From the NCBI GenBank assembly GCA_963965975.1, contig OZ014418.1:4352775-4416774 (forward strand): a stretch of 64,000 bases of DNA. The letters are read 5' to 3'. Both the position numbers and the translations under genes were made by a program. Shown here one piece after another: positions 1-12,850 of the stretch. Origin of the DNA: Xestospongia bergquistia. Its lineage: Eukaryota; Porifera; Demospongiae; Haplosclerida; Petrosiidae. How positions within the stretch are numbered: position 1 is the stretch's first letter; each line of letters starts with the position of its first letter. The notes beneath the pieces are model-generated. The model was not told the origin of the DNA. It saw nothing but the letters and a program-made list of their open reading frames with translations, and did not search any database.

Positions 1-2757
1 GTAGATCAGATAACAACTAGAGTAAATCAGATCTCGGTGTTGGATCAGGTATCAGTGTTAAGAATCCTGTTAATGTTAATGAGAGATATCAGTGTTAAGA
101 ATCATGTTGATATCAGTGTGTGGTAGATCAGGTATTAGTGTTAAGAATTGTGTTGATGTCAGGCTGTTGTAGATAAGATATCTACAAGAGTAAATCAGAT
201 CTAAGTATTAAATCAGGTATTAGCATTAAGGATTATCAAAATATTAATCCTTATTAAATCATACATCAATAATGGGTAATTCTGACCTTAGTGTTAGATC
301 AGATATCAGTTTTTCTTAAATCAGATATTAGTATTAATAACCACGTTGATATCTGTTTCCAGTAGATCAGACATAAACATGAGTAAAAAAGATCTCACTG
401 TTACATCAGATATCATAGTCAGTGGCAGATGAGGTATCAGTGTTAAGAATCGTGTTGATATCAGTGTGTAGTTAATCAGATAGCAATACGAGTGAGTCAG
501 ATCTCAGCGTTAGATCAGGTATCATAGTCAGTGTTAGATCAGATATCAGTATTAAGAAAATTGATGTCTTTATGTAGATCAGATATCAACATTAATAATT
601 TAGATCTCAGTGTTAATTCAAATTTCAGTATCAGATTAGATATCAGTGTTAAGAATCATTCTAATGTGAGTGTGTAGATTATATATCAACATGAGTAAAC
701 CAGATGTCAGTTTTAACTCTGATATAATTTTGTGTTAAATCAGATGTTAGTGTTAAGAATCATGTCGATGTCTGTGTTGTAGGTCAGATATAAACAAAAG
801 TAAATCAGATCTCAGTCTTTGATCAGGTATCATAGTCAGTATCAGATGAGATATCAGTGTTAAGAATCATGTTGATGTCAGTGTCCAGTAGATCAGTTAT
901 CAACAGGTGTTAGAACAGGTATCAGTGTTAAAAATCGCGTTGATGTGAGTGTGTAGATAATATTCCAAAATGAGTAAATCATATATCAGCATTAGATCAG
1001 ATATCAGATGATAGCGTTAAGAACCATGTTGATGTCAGTGTATAGAATAATCAGATATCAAAAAGAGTAAATAAGATATCAGCGTTAGATCATGTAACAG
1101 TGTTAAGGATTGTGTTAATGTCAGTGTGTAGTAGTTACTAAATCAACATGATTAAATCAGATCCCAGTGTTGGATCAGATATCATTTTGTGTCAAATCAT
1201 ATATGTTAGTGTTAATAATCATGTTAATGTCTGTTTGCAGTAGATCAGATATCAACATGAGTAAATCAGATCAGCATTAGATCAGATGTCATAGTCAGTG
1301 TCAGATGAGATATCAGTGTTAAGAATAATATTGATATCAGTGAGTAGTAGATCACATATCAACAGGAGTTAGATCAGGTATCAGTTTGTGTTAAATCAGA
1401 CGTTAGTTTTAAGAATCATGTTGATGTCTGTTTGCAGTTGATTAGATATCAACATGAGTAAAACAGATCTGTTAGATCAGATATCATAGTCAGTGTCAGA
1501 TGAGATATCAGTGTTAAGAATAATGTTGATGTCAGTGTGTAGCAGATCAGATATCAACAGGAGTTAGATGAGCTTTCAGGGTTAAGAATTGTGTTGATGT
1601 TAGTGTGTAATAGATCAGATATCAATAAGAGCAAATCAGATCTCAGTGTTAGATCAGATATAATAGTCAGTGTCAGATCAGATATCAGTGTTAAGAATCA
1701 TGTTGATATCTGTGTGTATATCATATATCAACATTAGAAATTTCGATCTAAGTGTTAGATCAGGTGTTACATCAGGTATCAATGTTAAGAATCATGTTAA
1801 TGTTAGTGTTTAGTAAATCATATATCAACATGAGTAAATCAGATCATAGTGATAGATCAGATATCAGTTTATGTGAAGTCAGATGTTAGTTTTAAGAAAC
1901 ATGTTGATGTCTGTTTGCAGTAGATCAGATATCAACATGAGTAAATCAGATCTCAGTTAGATCAGACATCATAGTTAGTGTCAGCTGAGTTATCAGTGTT
2001 AAGAATCATATTGATGTCAGTGTTTAGTAGATCAGTTATGAACTGGTGTTAATTCAGATATTGTTATGAGATCAGATATCAGTGTTCAGAATCAAATTGA
2101 TACCGCTTTCTAGTAAAAACAGATATTAACGTGAGTAAATCAGATCTCGGTGTTGGATCAGATATCAGTTTGTTTTAAGTCAGATGTTATTGTTAAGAAT
2201 CATGTTGACGTGTCTTTGCGGTACATCAGATATCAACATGAGTAAATCAGATGTCAGCATTAGATCAGATATCATAGTCAGTGTCAGATGAGATATTAGT
2301 GTAAAGAATCATGTTGACATCAGTCTGTACTGGATCAAATATCAACAAGAGTAAATCAGGTTGCAGTGTTAGATCAGGTATCAGCATTAAGAATCGTGTT
2401 GATGTCAGTGTGTAGTAGATCATATATGAATGTGCATAAATCAGATCTTAGTGTTAGATCATTTGTGTTAGTCTTAAGAATCATGTTGATGTCTGTTTTC
2501 AGTACACCAGATATCAAGATGAGTAAACTCAGATCTCAGTGTTAGATCAGATATCATAATCAGTGTGAGATCATATATCAGTGTCAAGAATCGTGTTGAT
2601 GTCAGTGTGTAGTAGATGAGATATCAGCAAGAGTAAATCGGATCTCAGTGTTGAATCAGATGTCAGTTTATATAAATAAGATGTTACTGTGAAGAATCAT
2701 GTTGATGTCTTTTTGCACTAGGTCAATTATCGACAAGAGTAAATCAGATCTCAGTGT
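1..2757. repeat. Degenerate satellite array
   Basis: The whole stretch consists of irregular tandem repetition of a few words: TCAGATATCA, AAGAATCATGTTGATGTC, AACATGAGTAAATCAGATCT and TCATAGTCAGTGTCAGATGAG. They recur in roughly the same order every 80-160 bp with many substitutions and small indels, so it is an old, composite array rather than a clean monomer satellite. No open frame of note lies inside it. It reaches the left window edge and so is truncated here. Its right end abuts the broken retroelement near 2757, and the integrase-frame reading of that element runs into satellite sequence. Confidence 0.85.
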
Positions 2758-5600
2758 ACATGTCCCATTATCTGATACTAGAGTACGAGGCAACCCATAA
2801 TGACCAAACATTGTTTGTAACATTTGAATAGTTTCTGTAGAGGTTGTAGACGATGTTTTCATGATATCTACCCACTTGGAGTGTGCATCTGTCACTATAA
2901 AAAAAAATAGAATTCATGAAACGACCAGCATAATGCACATGCACTCTGGCCCAGGGTCTAGTTGGCCATGGCCATGGTTCTAATGATGCCATTGCAGGAT
3001 TTGATTGGTTTTCCTGACACTTTGCACATTTTTTGACGAACCAAAAATATATTCTTGCCAAACTCTTCATTTGATTCACTCCTGGGTGTCCCTGATGTAA
3101 CTCTGCTAACATTTGTTGTCTATGGGATCAGAACTCTAGAACCATAAATAATGCATCCATTAATGTTGACAACTCCGATTTATGCTTACTGAATGATTTC
3201 AAGTCTACTGAACAATGTTCTGGCCATCCAAACTGAACATACCTGTATACGCTGGCTAATAAAGGATCTTTCTGTGTCCACTCTTTTACAGTTTCTGCCA
3301 TGATTGGCATCGTGTCCATGGCTTCCATTAACTTCAACAATTCGGTTGGTACTGGTTTTTCTACCTCTACATTCTCAGTAAGAAGTCGACTCAATGCGTC
3401 TGCATTACTGTGCTTATGAGTAGGCCGAAAGGCCATCGTATATTCATAGTTAACCAGGATCAACGCCCATAGTTGTATTCTACCAGCTGCTTGTACTGGA
3501 ACTGGCTGCTTCTCATTAAAGAAGGACTTCAGAGACAAATTATCAGTGTACATTAAGAACTTGTGTCCAAATAGGTATGAATGAAACATTTTACTGCAAA
3601 AATGCAAGCCAGACCCTCTTTTTTAAGTTGTGAATAGTGTTTTTCAGATTCTGTTAAGGTCCGTGAAACATAATCTATTGGTTTCCCTGAACTATTTGTC
3701 ATATGGTGAGTGAGAACTGCACCAATCTCGTACATAGAGGCGTCACATGACAAAATTAATGAAAGAGACGGATCGAAATGAACCAGTAAATTTGATGATC
3801 TAAGGAGTTTCTTTGATTCTTGAAAAGCTGACTCTTATTCTTCTGACCATCTCCATTGAGTGTTCTTCCGGAGCAACCTACAAAGAGAAAATAGATGTTT
3901 TGAGATATTAGGTAGGAATCTACCATAATATGTCAAAAGACCCAGATAAGTTTTTAACTGGGTGAAATTTTTGGGAGGAGGAGCTTCCAGAATTGCGTCA
4001 ACTTTATCTTGTGTTGGGTGTAATCCCTGCGAGTCGATACCATGTCCAGATATGACACAGACTATACCATGAATACACATTTTTCTCTTTTCAACAACAT
4101 CCCCGCATCCTCGATTCGCTTCAATACTGTCTCTAGTGATTTCAAATGTTACTCATCGTTCTTTCCAGTAATAAGAACATCATCTATATATACAATCACT
4201 CTCGGAATATTCCGAAGTAGACTTTCCATAACTCTTTGAAAAATGGCCGGGGCTGATGCAATACCAAATGGCAGTCTCCTATATCGGAATAACCCCTTGT
4301 GTGTGTTAATCACTGTATACTGCTTGGAGACTTCATCAAGTTCCAATTGCTGATATGCTTGGCTCATGTCCAACTTCGAAAACAGCATGCCTCCACCGAG
4401 TGTGGCAAAGAGATCCTCAATTCTTGGAATCGGATGACGGTCTAACTTTGACACTGAATTTAATGTGACCTTGAAATCACCACAAATTCTGACACTACCA
4501 TCTGAGTTCATAACTGGTACAATGGGTGATGCCCATTCTGAAAACTGTATTGGTTCTAAAATACCCAATGACATCATCTGTCCAGTTCTTTTTCAATCTA
4601 TTCTTTCATATCATATGCAACTGGGCGAGCTTTCATAAATTTTGGTACAGTCTCTTGCTCGACATGTATTTTTGCATTATATCCTCTGAGATGTCCCAGA
4701 CCTTTTCCAAAAACATTCAGATGTTTTGCTAAAATATTCTGCAACTTATCATTACCGACCATGTGAATACTCTTCCAATTGATCCGTATATATTGAAGCC
4801 AGTTACGACCAAACAAGTTTGGGCAGTTTCCTTTGATGACTAATAATGGTAGAATAGCACCCTCTTCCTTATATTTAACTTCCACACTACAGCTACCCAA
4901 TGGCTGTATCTTCTCTCTTGTATAAGTCCTGAGAATTGTTGTCGTTTTTTGCAATTTCTTCTTGGAATATAATCTAGACCATGTGGCCTCTGAGATCAAT
5001 GACACTACCCAATGGCTGTATCTTCTCTCCTGTATAGGTCCTGAGAATTGTTGTCGTCTTTTGCAATTTCTTCTTGGAATAAAATCTAGACCATGTGGCC
5101 TCTGAGATCAATGACACTGACGCTCCAGTATCCAGCTCAATATTCACTAGCTTCCCATCAATGTATACCTCCAGTTCTATTGAATCCTCACTCTTGTCTA
5201 GATGTTTTATAAATTGTTCAAGGTCAAGTCCCTCCTGTTCTTCCAATGGTGTCAACTGTCTGACTGGTCATGGCCTGTGGTTTCGTCTGCTCTTTGAAGT
5301 AGATTTCTCTGGCGCAGCAGGGAGTCTATCAGACCTTGGGGGACCACTTCTACACATCCTCTGGATGTGGCCAGTCTTACCACAAGTCAGGCACTTCATG
5401 TGTTGAAATCTGCAACAATCTGGAGTATGGCCGCTATTTCTGCAACGGCAACAGTTCGTGGTAGTAACTTTGTATACCTCTGTCGGTTTTTGTACAGGGG
5501 TTTGTAGCTCTGTCACGTTCTTCTTCGCACTTTCCATATACACATGTATGTAGATGGGAAGCCTCTTTGACTGTGTCTACAGTCTCAGCAAACCTAAAAA
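2757..5600 (-). mobile_element. Broken Ty3/gypsy LTR retrotransposon (gag C-terminus to integrase)
   Basis: Read on the minus strand the domains follow Ty3/gypsy order. Gag end (5543-5268): two zinc knuckles, the first CCRCRNSGHTPDCC, the second CLTCGKTGHIQRMC. Aspartic protease (5255-4974) with IELDTGASVSL. Reverse transcriptase (about 4577-4149) with the YIDD box. RNase H (about 3753-3128), including CDASMYEIGAVL. Integrase zinc domain (H-H-C-C, about 3112-2900). Integrase core start (2895-2760) with TDAHSKW. The frame changes at least six times and contains stops, so no polyprotein can be made. No LTRs are visible, gag is truncated at about 5600, and the integrase core is cut off where the satellite begins. 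This is a dead, both-ends-truncated insertion of the Metaviridae type. Confidence 0.9.
4893..5116. repeat. 112-bp tandem duplication inside the retroelement protease
   Basis: Bases 4893-5004 are repeated at 5005-5116 with only a few mismatches. Each copy starts CTACCCAATGGCTG and ends ATCAATGACA. The unit is not a multiple of three, so it duplicates the segment just after the protease DTGA motif and shifts the frame downstream. Confidence 0.85.
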
Positions 5601-5682
5601 ATTCAATACTTCAATGCACATGTGTTAAGGAATAACAAGATTAAAATAATAACTTCACAGTGAATAAATAGAGCTACAAATG

Positions 5683-8068
5683 AAGATTTCAGAATTAGCA
5701 CCAATTTCTGTGGTGAAGACTACAGATATAACATTGTAGGCAAAGAAACAAGCTAATAAGATGTTTTGAGCCTTTTAATCATGATCAATCACACCCAACA
5801 TCATAGTGCTTGCAGTTAGGGTTAATGAAACTTGTTGGTTGTCATATGTGGTGGTGATAAGGATACAATTTCTAATCTTATTTGTCGCATTCAATTGTCA
5901 GAAAGCTAGTTAGTCTTTGTTCCAAAGTTATAAACCTATTGCTCAAACCAACAGTCTAGTTAATAAAGAGACAATTATTGTAATAATTTTATAGTTGGCA
6001 GAGCCTCAATGTCCAATTGTCTAGTTTTAGAACATGCTCAACCCTCTTTGTAATGAATGTTCTTATAATCTTAGCGATAAAAAGTGGTATATAGTTGATA
6101 AGATCCAAGTTATGATATCTTGATCACATCATTCATATGTATTTTGTAAACTTTGAGCTCCAAGCTGATCCTTAATTAGTTAGGTTAAGCCAGAAACTTG
6201 TGACAAATATTGGACAACTTTTTATTTCTAAGTACCACTCAACAGTTAATGATGACCTTAGATAAACCTGTCTAGTTCTTTGATCTTTCATAATCTACAT
6301 ATACATTGTACCGTCATCACAATTTAGTATATCCACTTGTTGTGGTTCATGTCCTCCTGTGTCCTCTAGTTTGTTTTGATCCTATCTATGATTGTCTGTT
6401 TACATAGAAAACCTCCCCATTAAGTCTATTGACCCTCCTGATATACACTTATAATCAACATGTACATCCTATAACAAATGCAAACCCCTTTATTATACCC
6501 TATCTATAACATGTACAAATCCCTTCATTATGTACTATAACATTTTCATTACATCCGATAATATGTAAAAACCTCTTCATTATATCCTATAACAATTAGA
6601 AACCCTTTCATTTTGTCATATAGCATACAAAAACCCTTTCATTATGTCTTATAACATCAGAAACTGCTTCATTGTGTCCTATAACATCTTCATTATATGT
6701 GATAACAAGTAGAAGGCCCTTAGTTATGTCCTATAAAATATACAAACTCATTCATTATATCTTATTACATGTACATGCACAAACCTTTTATTATATCCCA
6801 TAACTTGTATAAACCTTTTCAACTTCTTCATTACATTTGATAACATGTAGAAACCCCTTCATTATATCCTATAACATATACTAAGTCATTTATTATATCC
6901 TATAACATACTGATACTAATTGGTCTAGTGCCAATTTTACATTATATCATTCAAACATGTACTTGATATATATGCCCTATAATATTCACATAAACGAACC
7001 AGTTATGAGCCTTTACTACATACATTTTGTGAGTCCTATAACATGTACATTTACGAACGTGTTGTCAATCCTGTACCATATACATATTGCAAACCATATA
7101 CCATGTATATATTATGAGTCTGATAACAACTGTCATTATCAATCTTGTACCATGTAACTTGTTGCGAGTCCTATAACATGCACATATTGTGAACCCTACA
7201 ACATCTACATATTGTCACTCCAATAACATGTTCATATTGTGATCCCTACACCACCTACATATTTTTTAGTCCAATGACATGCACATATTGTGACCCCTAC
7301 AATATCTAGATATTGTCAGTCCAATAACATGTTCATATTGTGAAAACATTTACCATGTACATATTTAATGTCAGACCTATTAAAGGAACATATTGTGAAA
7401 CCCTACACCATGTACATATTGTCACAGCTATAACATACACAAAATCTGAACCCTACACTATCTACATATAGTCAGTCCTATAACATGTTCATATTGTGAA
7501 TTCACCATCTTCAAATTGTTAATCCTATTACATGTACATAATTGTGAAACCCTACACCATTGACATATTGTCAGTGCTATAACATGCACATATTGTGACC
7601 TCTCACTATCTACATATTGTGACACCTATATCAATCAATTACATATGCAAACATTTTTCAAGTCATTTAGAAGTTCAATAATACGTGTTAATATTTAGAA
7701 GAAACGTAATAATTAGAACATGTAAAGTGTACAACATGTCCATAAAGATATATCTTGTGGCCCATCAATATAATAAAATGTTATAACACAACTAGTACTT
7801 CACTTTACATGTACCTGTGTAGACCTCTTATTACCTGACCTCATCCTGATGTATTATCATAGTCTACTAGAGAAATCTTTTAATAATTATAATTGGTTGC
7901 TGTATTTTATAATCTATAATTCATTTGGTATCAGTATTTTCATTGTTTGAAAAACTTTGTGGCCTCGTTTATAATCTGTTAGTATATATTATTGGAACTT
8001 TTTATTTAGAATTGATGTAGTGTTCTCATTCGTTTGTGGCATGTATCAGGTTTTTACTCTAATTTGTA
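5683..8068. repeat. Long dispersed repeat, copy 1
   Basis: Non-coding element matching 21050-23630 over its full length. Its left part is unique sequence, starting AAGATTTCAGAATTAGCACC and including TCATGATCAATCACACCCAA. A central array of degenerate 45-55-bp monomers follows, built on words such as TATCCTATAACATGTACA and ACATATTGTGAACCCTACAC. The right part (about 7760-8068) includes TTTATTTAGAATTGATGT. No terminal inverted repeats, transposase or RNA-gene box is recognised, so the class is unknown. Copy 1 has an uninterrupted site at about 7087-7110 where copy 2 carries a MITE. Confidence 0.8.
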
Positions 8069-8174
8069 GGGTCTTTGGATAATGAAATATCAGATATCAG
8101 AATAGACACCACTCTTCATTTATACACTCCACAGAAATTATTACTCAATGCTTCTATATCAGTGACACTAATGT

Positions 8175-10620
8175 ATGTGCAAATTGTATTTTATACAATT
8201 AAAAACAATTAAATCTAATGCCTTCGATAATGACTTTCTGAAGAAGGCAGCATCATTTCACAATACAAGCAAAGTTCACATATTGTTGTTCAGTGATTTG
8301 GTAACAGTTACAAAACTTCCACCAAATCTATCTAAGTCAACTGTTGAAAAACACAGATGTTCAATCTGTGAAAGAGGTTATTCATTTCAAAGTGGTCTCT
8401 CAAAACACATTAGAAGTGGACATAATAATGTGTAATCTGGTCTGGTTACATGTATTATAATTATATAATAACAGATTTGTGATACGTATGTTTATTACTT
8501 TGTTTAATTCATGTCTTTTACCAAATAGTGGCAAGTCTTCAAAAATTACTTCTACATCTTCAATCAAGCCATCAACTGTCTATAGAAGAAAAGGAGATAA
8601 GTTTTAAAACATTAGAAGAGTTTTACAAATGGAAGAAAGAGTTTAAAACAGCTACGCATTTCTTATTTGTTCTTAAGTGTGCACCACAGGTCTCCAATAG
8701 AATGAAGGTGTTTTATTATTACTGTAACAGGGAAGGTACATACAAATCAGAGGGAGCTTTAAAACAGCAATAAAAAACACAAGGAACAGCAAAAATAGGA
8801 TCTCAGTGCTCAGTTAATATCAAAGCAGTGCAGAACATCAACACATACAAAACTCAATATTCCTATTGCACTACACTCTACAATCACACAACACAATTAG
8901 CATATCTACAAATACCTTTGACAATTCGACATATATTGCTAGCTTAGATTCTATCTTACACACAAAAGCATATAAACATGTTCACCTTGTACATAAATAT
9001 ATGCAAGAGGAAAAAAAAGTATTTCAGAAGATCCTACTCTGCTAGTTCATACTTACTCCTACTTTACTAGTTACCTGTTATTTGACATGAAAACTTGACA
9101 CATCTTTGTCACAAACTAAAACAAACTCATTAAAGAAACTTCAAAAACTTGAAGTACCAGTTACTGTCAAAATATAGATGCTATTCTGACTGCTAACAGA
9201 CATGTTCAGGCTGATATCTCTGTAATAACCGCTATAAGCAACAAAGCGCTGAAAAAAGCTACTTTTCAAGCAAAAGATGTTACCAAATCAAAACTGTGAA
9301 CATCAAAATTTTTCCACAAAAAGAAAAGGTACAGTTCTACTCCAACTCTGTTGAGAAATAAAATTGAAAAGATCTTGAGAGTCCTTTTCGTAAAATTCAG
9401 GGGTAGTTGTTTGAAAGATGACAAAACTACTGTTGATGCATTGTTGAATGGATACATACTCACAGAAGTACAGTATTGCTTCTTGAGTCCCCCAACGTGG
9501 TAATATAATATGTAGACACATATCTCTTGAACAAACAAAGTTCCTACCTCTACCTAAACAGGTCAAAGACAGTATTCTATGAAATTGACACCAATTGAAT
9601 GTATATTACCTCATATGTTCTAATATGTTTTGTGTACACGTATATAATCTTTCCATAGTTAATAGAAGAGACATAGGTAAAAGACAAGCAACGTCTTTTT
9701 GCAGCTACAGTACATCAAGGTCACCTTATAATTCATAGAGATATACTGAACTTAAATAGAAAAGTTAACCACTTCTGTACTATTTGCCATGAAAATGATG
9801 CTCAATCTATTGATCAAATTATAACAGAACTCATGCAAGACAAGTACAATACAATCCTTGTCTACAAGTGTCTGTCAAGGAATGATTGACTCACATCGAT
9901 CTACTTTACCAGATACTTCATTTGTTCTATATTTTTGGACAGAATTTCAAAAGGATATATTTGAAAAGTTTGCTTCAGCTATTGTTTTTATTGACTAAAC
10001 CAACAAAATGAATCATCACATTTTCAAACTAACACCAGTGGTTGTACCAGATGATTGTAGTGAATGTTAGTTTATTAATTGGTAGTGCATGGTGTATATC
10101 AGACCAAGAAGACACTCAAGTGATGGAGCTTCCTTGGAGAAACCGAACAAGAGGTGCCCTCAAGTTACAATGAACACAATAATGACAGACAATGGTAATA
10201 TTTGATATAATCATATAGTAAGCATATAATTTTTACATATAATAATTATAGATAATCTTAGATGGACAGCAGCACAAAGAGTGAATGGAAAAGACATTAA
10301 ACATCTACTCCATTGTTGGTATATAGACAAGTGAATTTATATTGTATCAAATCTTACAGTATATATATTTAATGATATAAAGGAGATGGAGGCTAAATTT
10401 ACGGTCTATGGTGAAAGATATACAAAATCAGACAGAGATATACCAACATTTAACATTCTCCAAAAAATAACTGATGTGATGAGATTCCATGAATATACGA
10501 AAAACTTTGAAAGGCTTTTGGAAAGTAAATGACCCAAATTTATAAAATACTATAAAGCTAACTATGTAGGAAGTGCAAGTTAGTTGAATTGTCCAATACA
10601 TTATTGACAAACTTTCTTAC
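8175..10620 (+). pseudogene. Decayed C2H2/FAR1-like MULE transposase gene
   Basis: Fragments in order on the plus strand match the animal MULE-type proteins that begin with a zinc finger. A C2H2 finger (C-x2-C-x12-H-x4-H) is at 8355-8430. A FAR1/WRKY-like DNA-binding block at 8528-8948 contains FYYYCNREG and then, after an in-frame TAA at 8771, KTQGTAKIGSQCSVNIK and YNHTTQLAYLQIPL. The MULE transposase core lies at about 9720-10330, with HFCTICHENDAQSID, ASAIVFID (catalytic region), AWCISDQEDTQVMEL, TIMTDN and HLLHCWYID. A tail at 10500-10590 is readable only across a frameshift. Multiple stops and frameshifts show it is dead. About 750 bp of unmatched sequence (8950-9700) separates the DNA-binding block from the core and may be an insertion or introns. 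Terminal repeats were not found. Confidence 0.75.
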
Positions 10621-10773
10621 AAATTTTAGATAAAAGGGCAATGTGTTCTTGAATGCACAAACATAGAAACACAGATACAAATATGTATATTAAAAGGTTA
10701 GCAAAAACTGGCATAAATATATAATCAACTATTACACAACTTTTAAATTGAGCTTAAATGCAACTGAGATTAC

Positions 10774-11712
10774 CTTAATTGTTGAGTCAACAAAAGGCTT
10801 GACTATCTCATCATAGTACTTTTCTGTATTCGACAGACAAAGGAAGATCTAAAATGGAAGCAAGAAGTGAAAATAAACATCTAGACATGACAAGGGAATG
10901 AAGATACCCTTGAAGGATATTTAGGTAGGATAAATACAATTACTATATTACATATGGTATCAAAAAATTTATTAAGTAAGAAAACGTTTCTTGGTGCAAT
11001 GAGAAGAAATTGGATTATGGAGAGTTAACAGATTTTGTCATTATTCAGTTATTCTATCAAGTGGCACATGTATGTACTATGGTCCGATGCTCAGTCAAGT
11101 GTACACGAAGCTCATTTGCAAATTTATGTTGGCATAACTAATCTTGCCAGTGTTATGTTATTCTAATGAACATATTTACAAGCACATTCATACTGTTCAT
11201 ACAAACTATCCAACTATTGATACATCAGAGATAACAAATATATTTGACAAACAACAATAAATCATTATACAGAAAAAAAAGGAGAATATTGAAATAAGTA
11301 ATCCTATACCTCAATGTTACTTATACACAAATATGTGTAAATATGTTAACAATAATTAATACACAAGTTGCAAAATAAAATGACATTTAATACAAGATCT
11401 GTAATTGAGCTATTAGAACTGTAATTGTTTATTTAAGAAATAGCAGCATTAATAATAGAAAATGACATTTAATCTCCAACAACTATAAAATAACACAAAT
11501 TAAAAGTGAAAATTCTTGTGGCTATACTGAACTATGCTCTGAATTCTGATTCAATAACAAGAAAATAATCATCACAATTGTCTAACTGCTTGGCCCATTC
11601 TTCATTGAACTGGTCTTGATGATCAAAATATCGATCAAAGTGTTTCTCTAAATTAACTTGAAAATTAAATGTTTCGGAGTCATCCCTTTCTCTTGCGATA
11701 CCAGTGAACAGG
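10774..11712 (-). other. Two unidentified exon-like segments, minus strand
   Basis: 11712-11532 reads as a terminal exon. A TATATAG acceptor is followed by about 60 codons including RERDDSETFNFQVNLEKHFD, ending in TAG at 11532. 10848-10774 reads as a 25-codon internal exon (phase 0 at both ends) with TTTTAG acceptor and GTAATC donor, including EKYYDEIVKPFVDSTIK. The first ends in a stop, so the two need not belong to one transcript. I do not recognise a family. The rest of 10620-12177 shows no gene. Confidence 0.3.
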
Positions 11713-12850
11713 CTATATAAAAAATAAACCAAGATATGAGTGGTAGTAAAGTCACCCAAAAACCACAAGAGAACATTGTCCCATGAATTGGATGATATGA
11801 TAAAGGTAGAGTTAGTAAATAATTGATTTGTATCTAAGTTCCTCGAAGACACCAAAACAATCCAATTAACATGCCATTCATATCAGAAGGGTTGACTATA
11901 AATAAATTCAAATGCATACAAGAAACTAAAGTTGTTAGTAAAACCAGTAATTGCAGCAGTTGCAGTTAAGGCAAAGTAACTAAATCTAATAGTTGGGTGA
12001 CTTGAATGTAATTGTTGTAAGTTAAGGAGCAACTGCAGCTCCACCCTATCGAAAATACTTGAAACCACAAATATTTAATAAGGCGTGGTTATCTAGTAGC
12101 TGAGGAATGTGCTCAACAGAGTAGCAGTCTAAAAAGTATAAACTAGGCGATAAGATATACCTATTCATATTCTGTTAATGTCTACATTAACTACATCAGT
12201 CGATTTTTCTATTTTCATTGACAACAATAAGACGCAACTGGAAAAATATCAATGTCCAAAATGTCAATATATTCTACGTGATGCTGTCCAGACGAGTTGT
12301 GGCCATTGGTTATGTCAAGGATGTGCTGAAGAAATGTTTGAGAAGAAGTACTTATAGTTAACTTGATGAATAAAGTAATTATTGATCTTTTTCATAGTCC
12401 TAAACCAACTTGTCCAAGACTTGAATGTAGTGAGGAATTAACTGATGAAGATGGAAAGCCAGTAAGACAAGTTATGACCAACGTCATGTGATTTTAATAT
12501 CATCTTTTTTTTTCCAGTTTTTTCCAGATAGATTTATTCGTAAAGAGATCAATCGTTTCCCTGTCATCTGTAAAAACCGTAAACATGGCTGTGATTGGTC
12601 TGGTTTATTGGGACAATTAGGAGATCATTTAAAAATGTGTGTTTATGAGATGAAGGTGTGCCCTCATTGTAAAGACTACATGTCACCTGCTGAGGTATGT
12701 TGACAAACATGTTTACAGAACCAAATATTTTCCAAGCTTACCAAGCCCATAATTCTATAAATTACATTAATGGAACAATTAAAATGTTCTAACCCTAGTT
12801 ATTAGAACTGTAATTGTTTATTTAAGAAATAGCAGCATTAATAATAGAAA
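11411..12850. repeat. 51-bp direct repeat pair (11411-11461 and 12800-12850)
   Basis: The two copies, starting TATTAGAACTGTAATTGTTT and ending AATAATAGAAA, look identical over 51 bp. The second lies in the third intron of the TRAF gene. The flanks differ, so this is a short transposed or gene-converted segment of unknown type. Confidence 0.7.

Noticed and set aside
1..2757. Regular direct repeats considered as a CRISPR-like array
   Set aside because: No constant repeat separated by unique spacers; the host is eukaryotic and the array is a degenerate satellite.
6957..7157. 66-codon plus-strand frame
   Set aside because: Reading of the degenerate monomer array in the dispersed repeat; low complexity.
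9303..9566. Two overlapping minus-strand frames of about 90 codons
   Set aside because: No family, no splice support, and they lie in the unmatched gap of the MULE relic; left unannotated.
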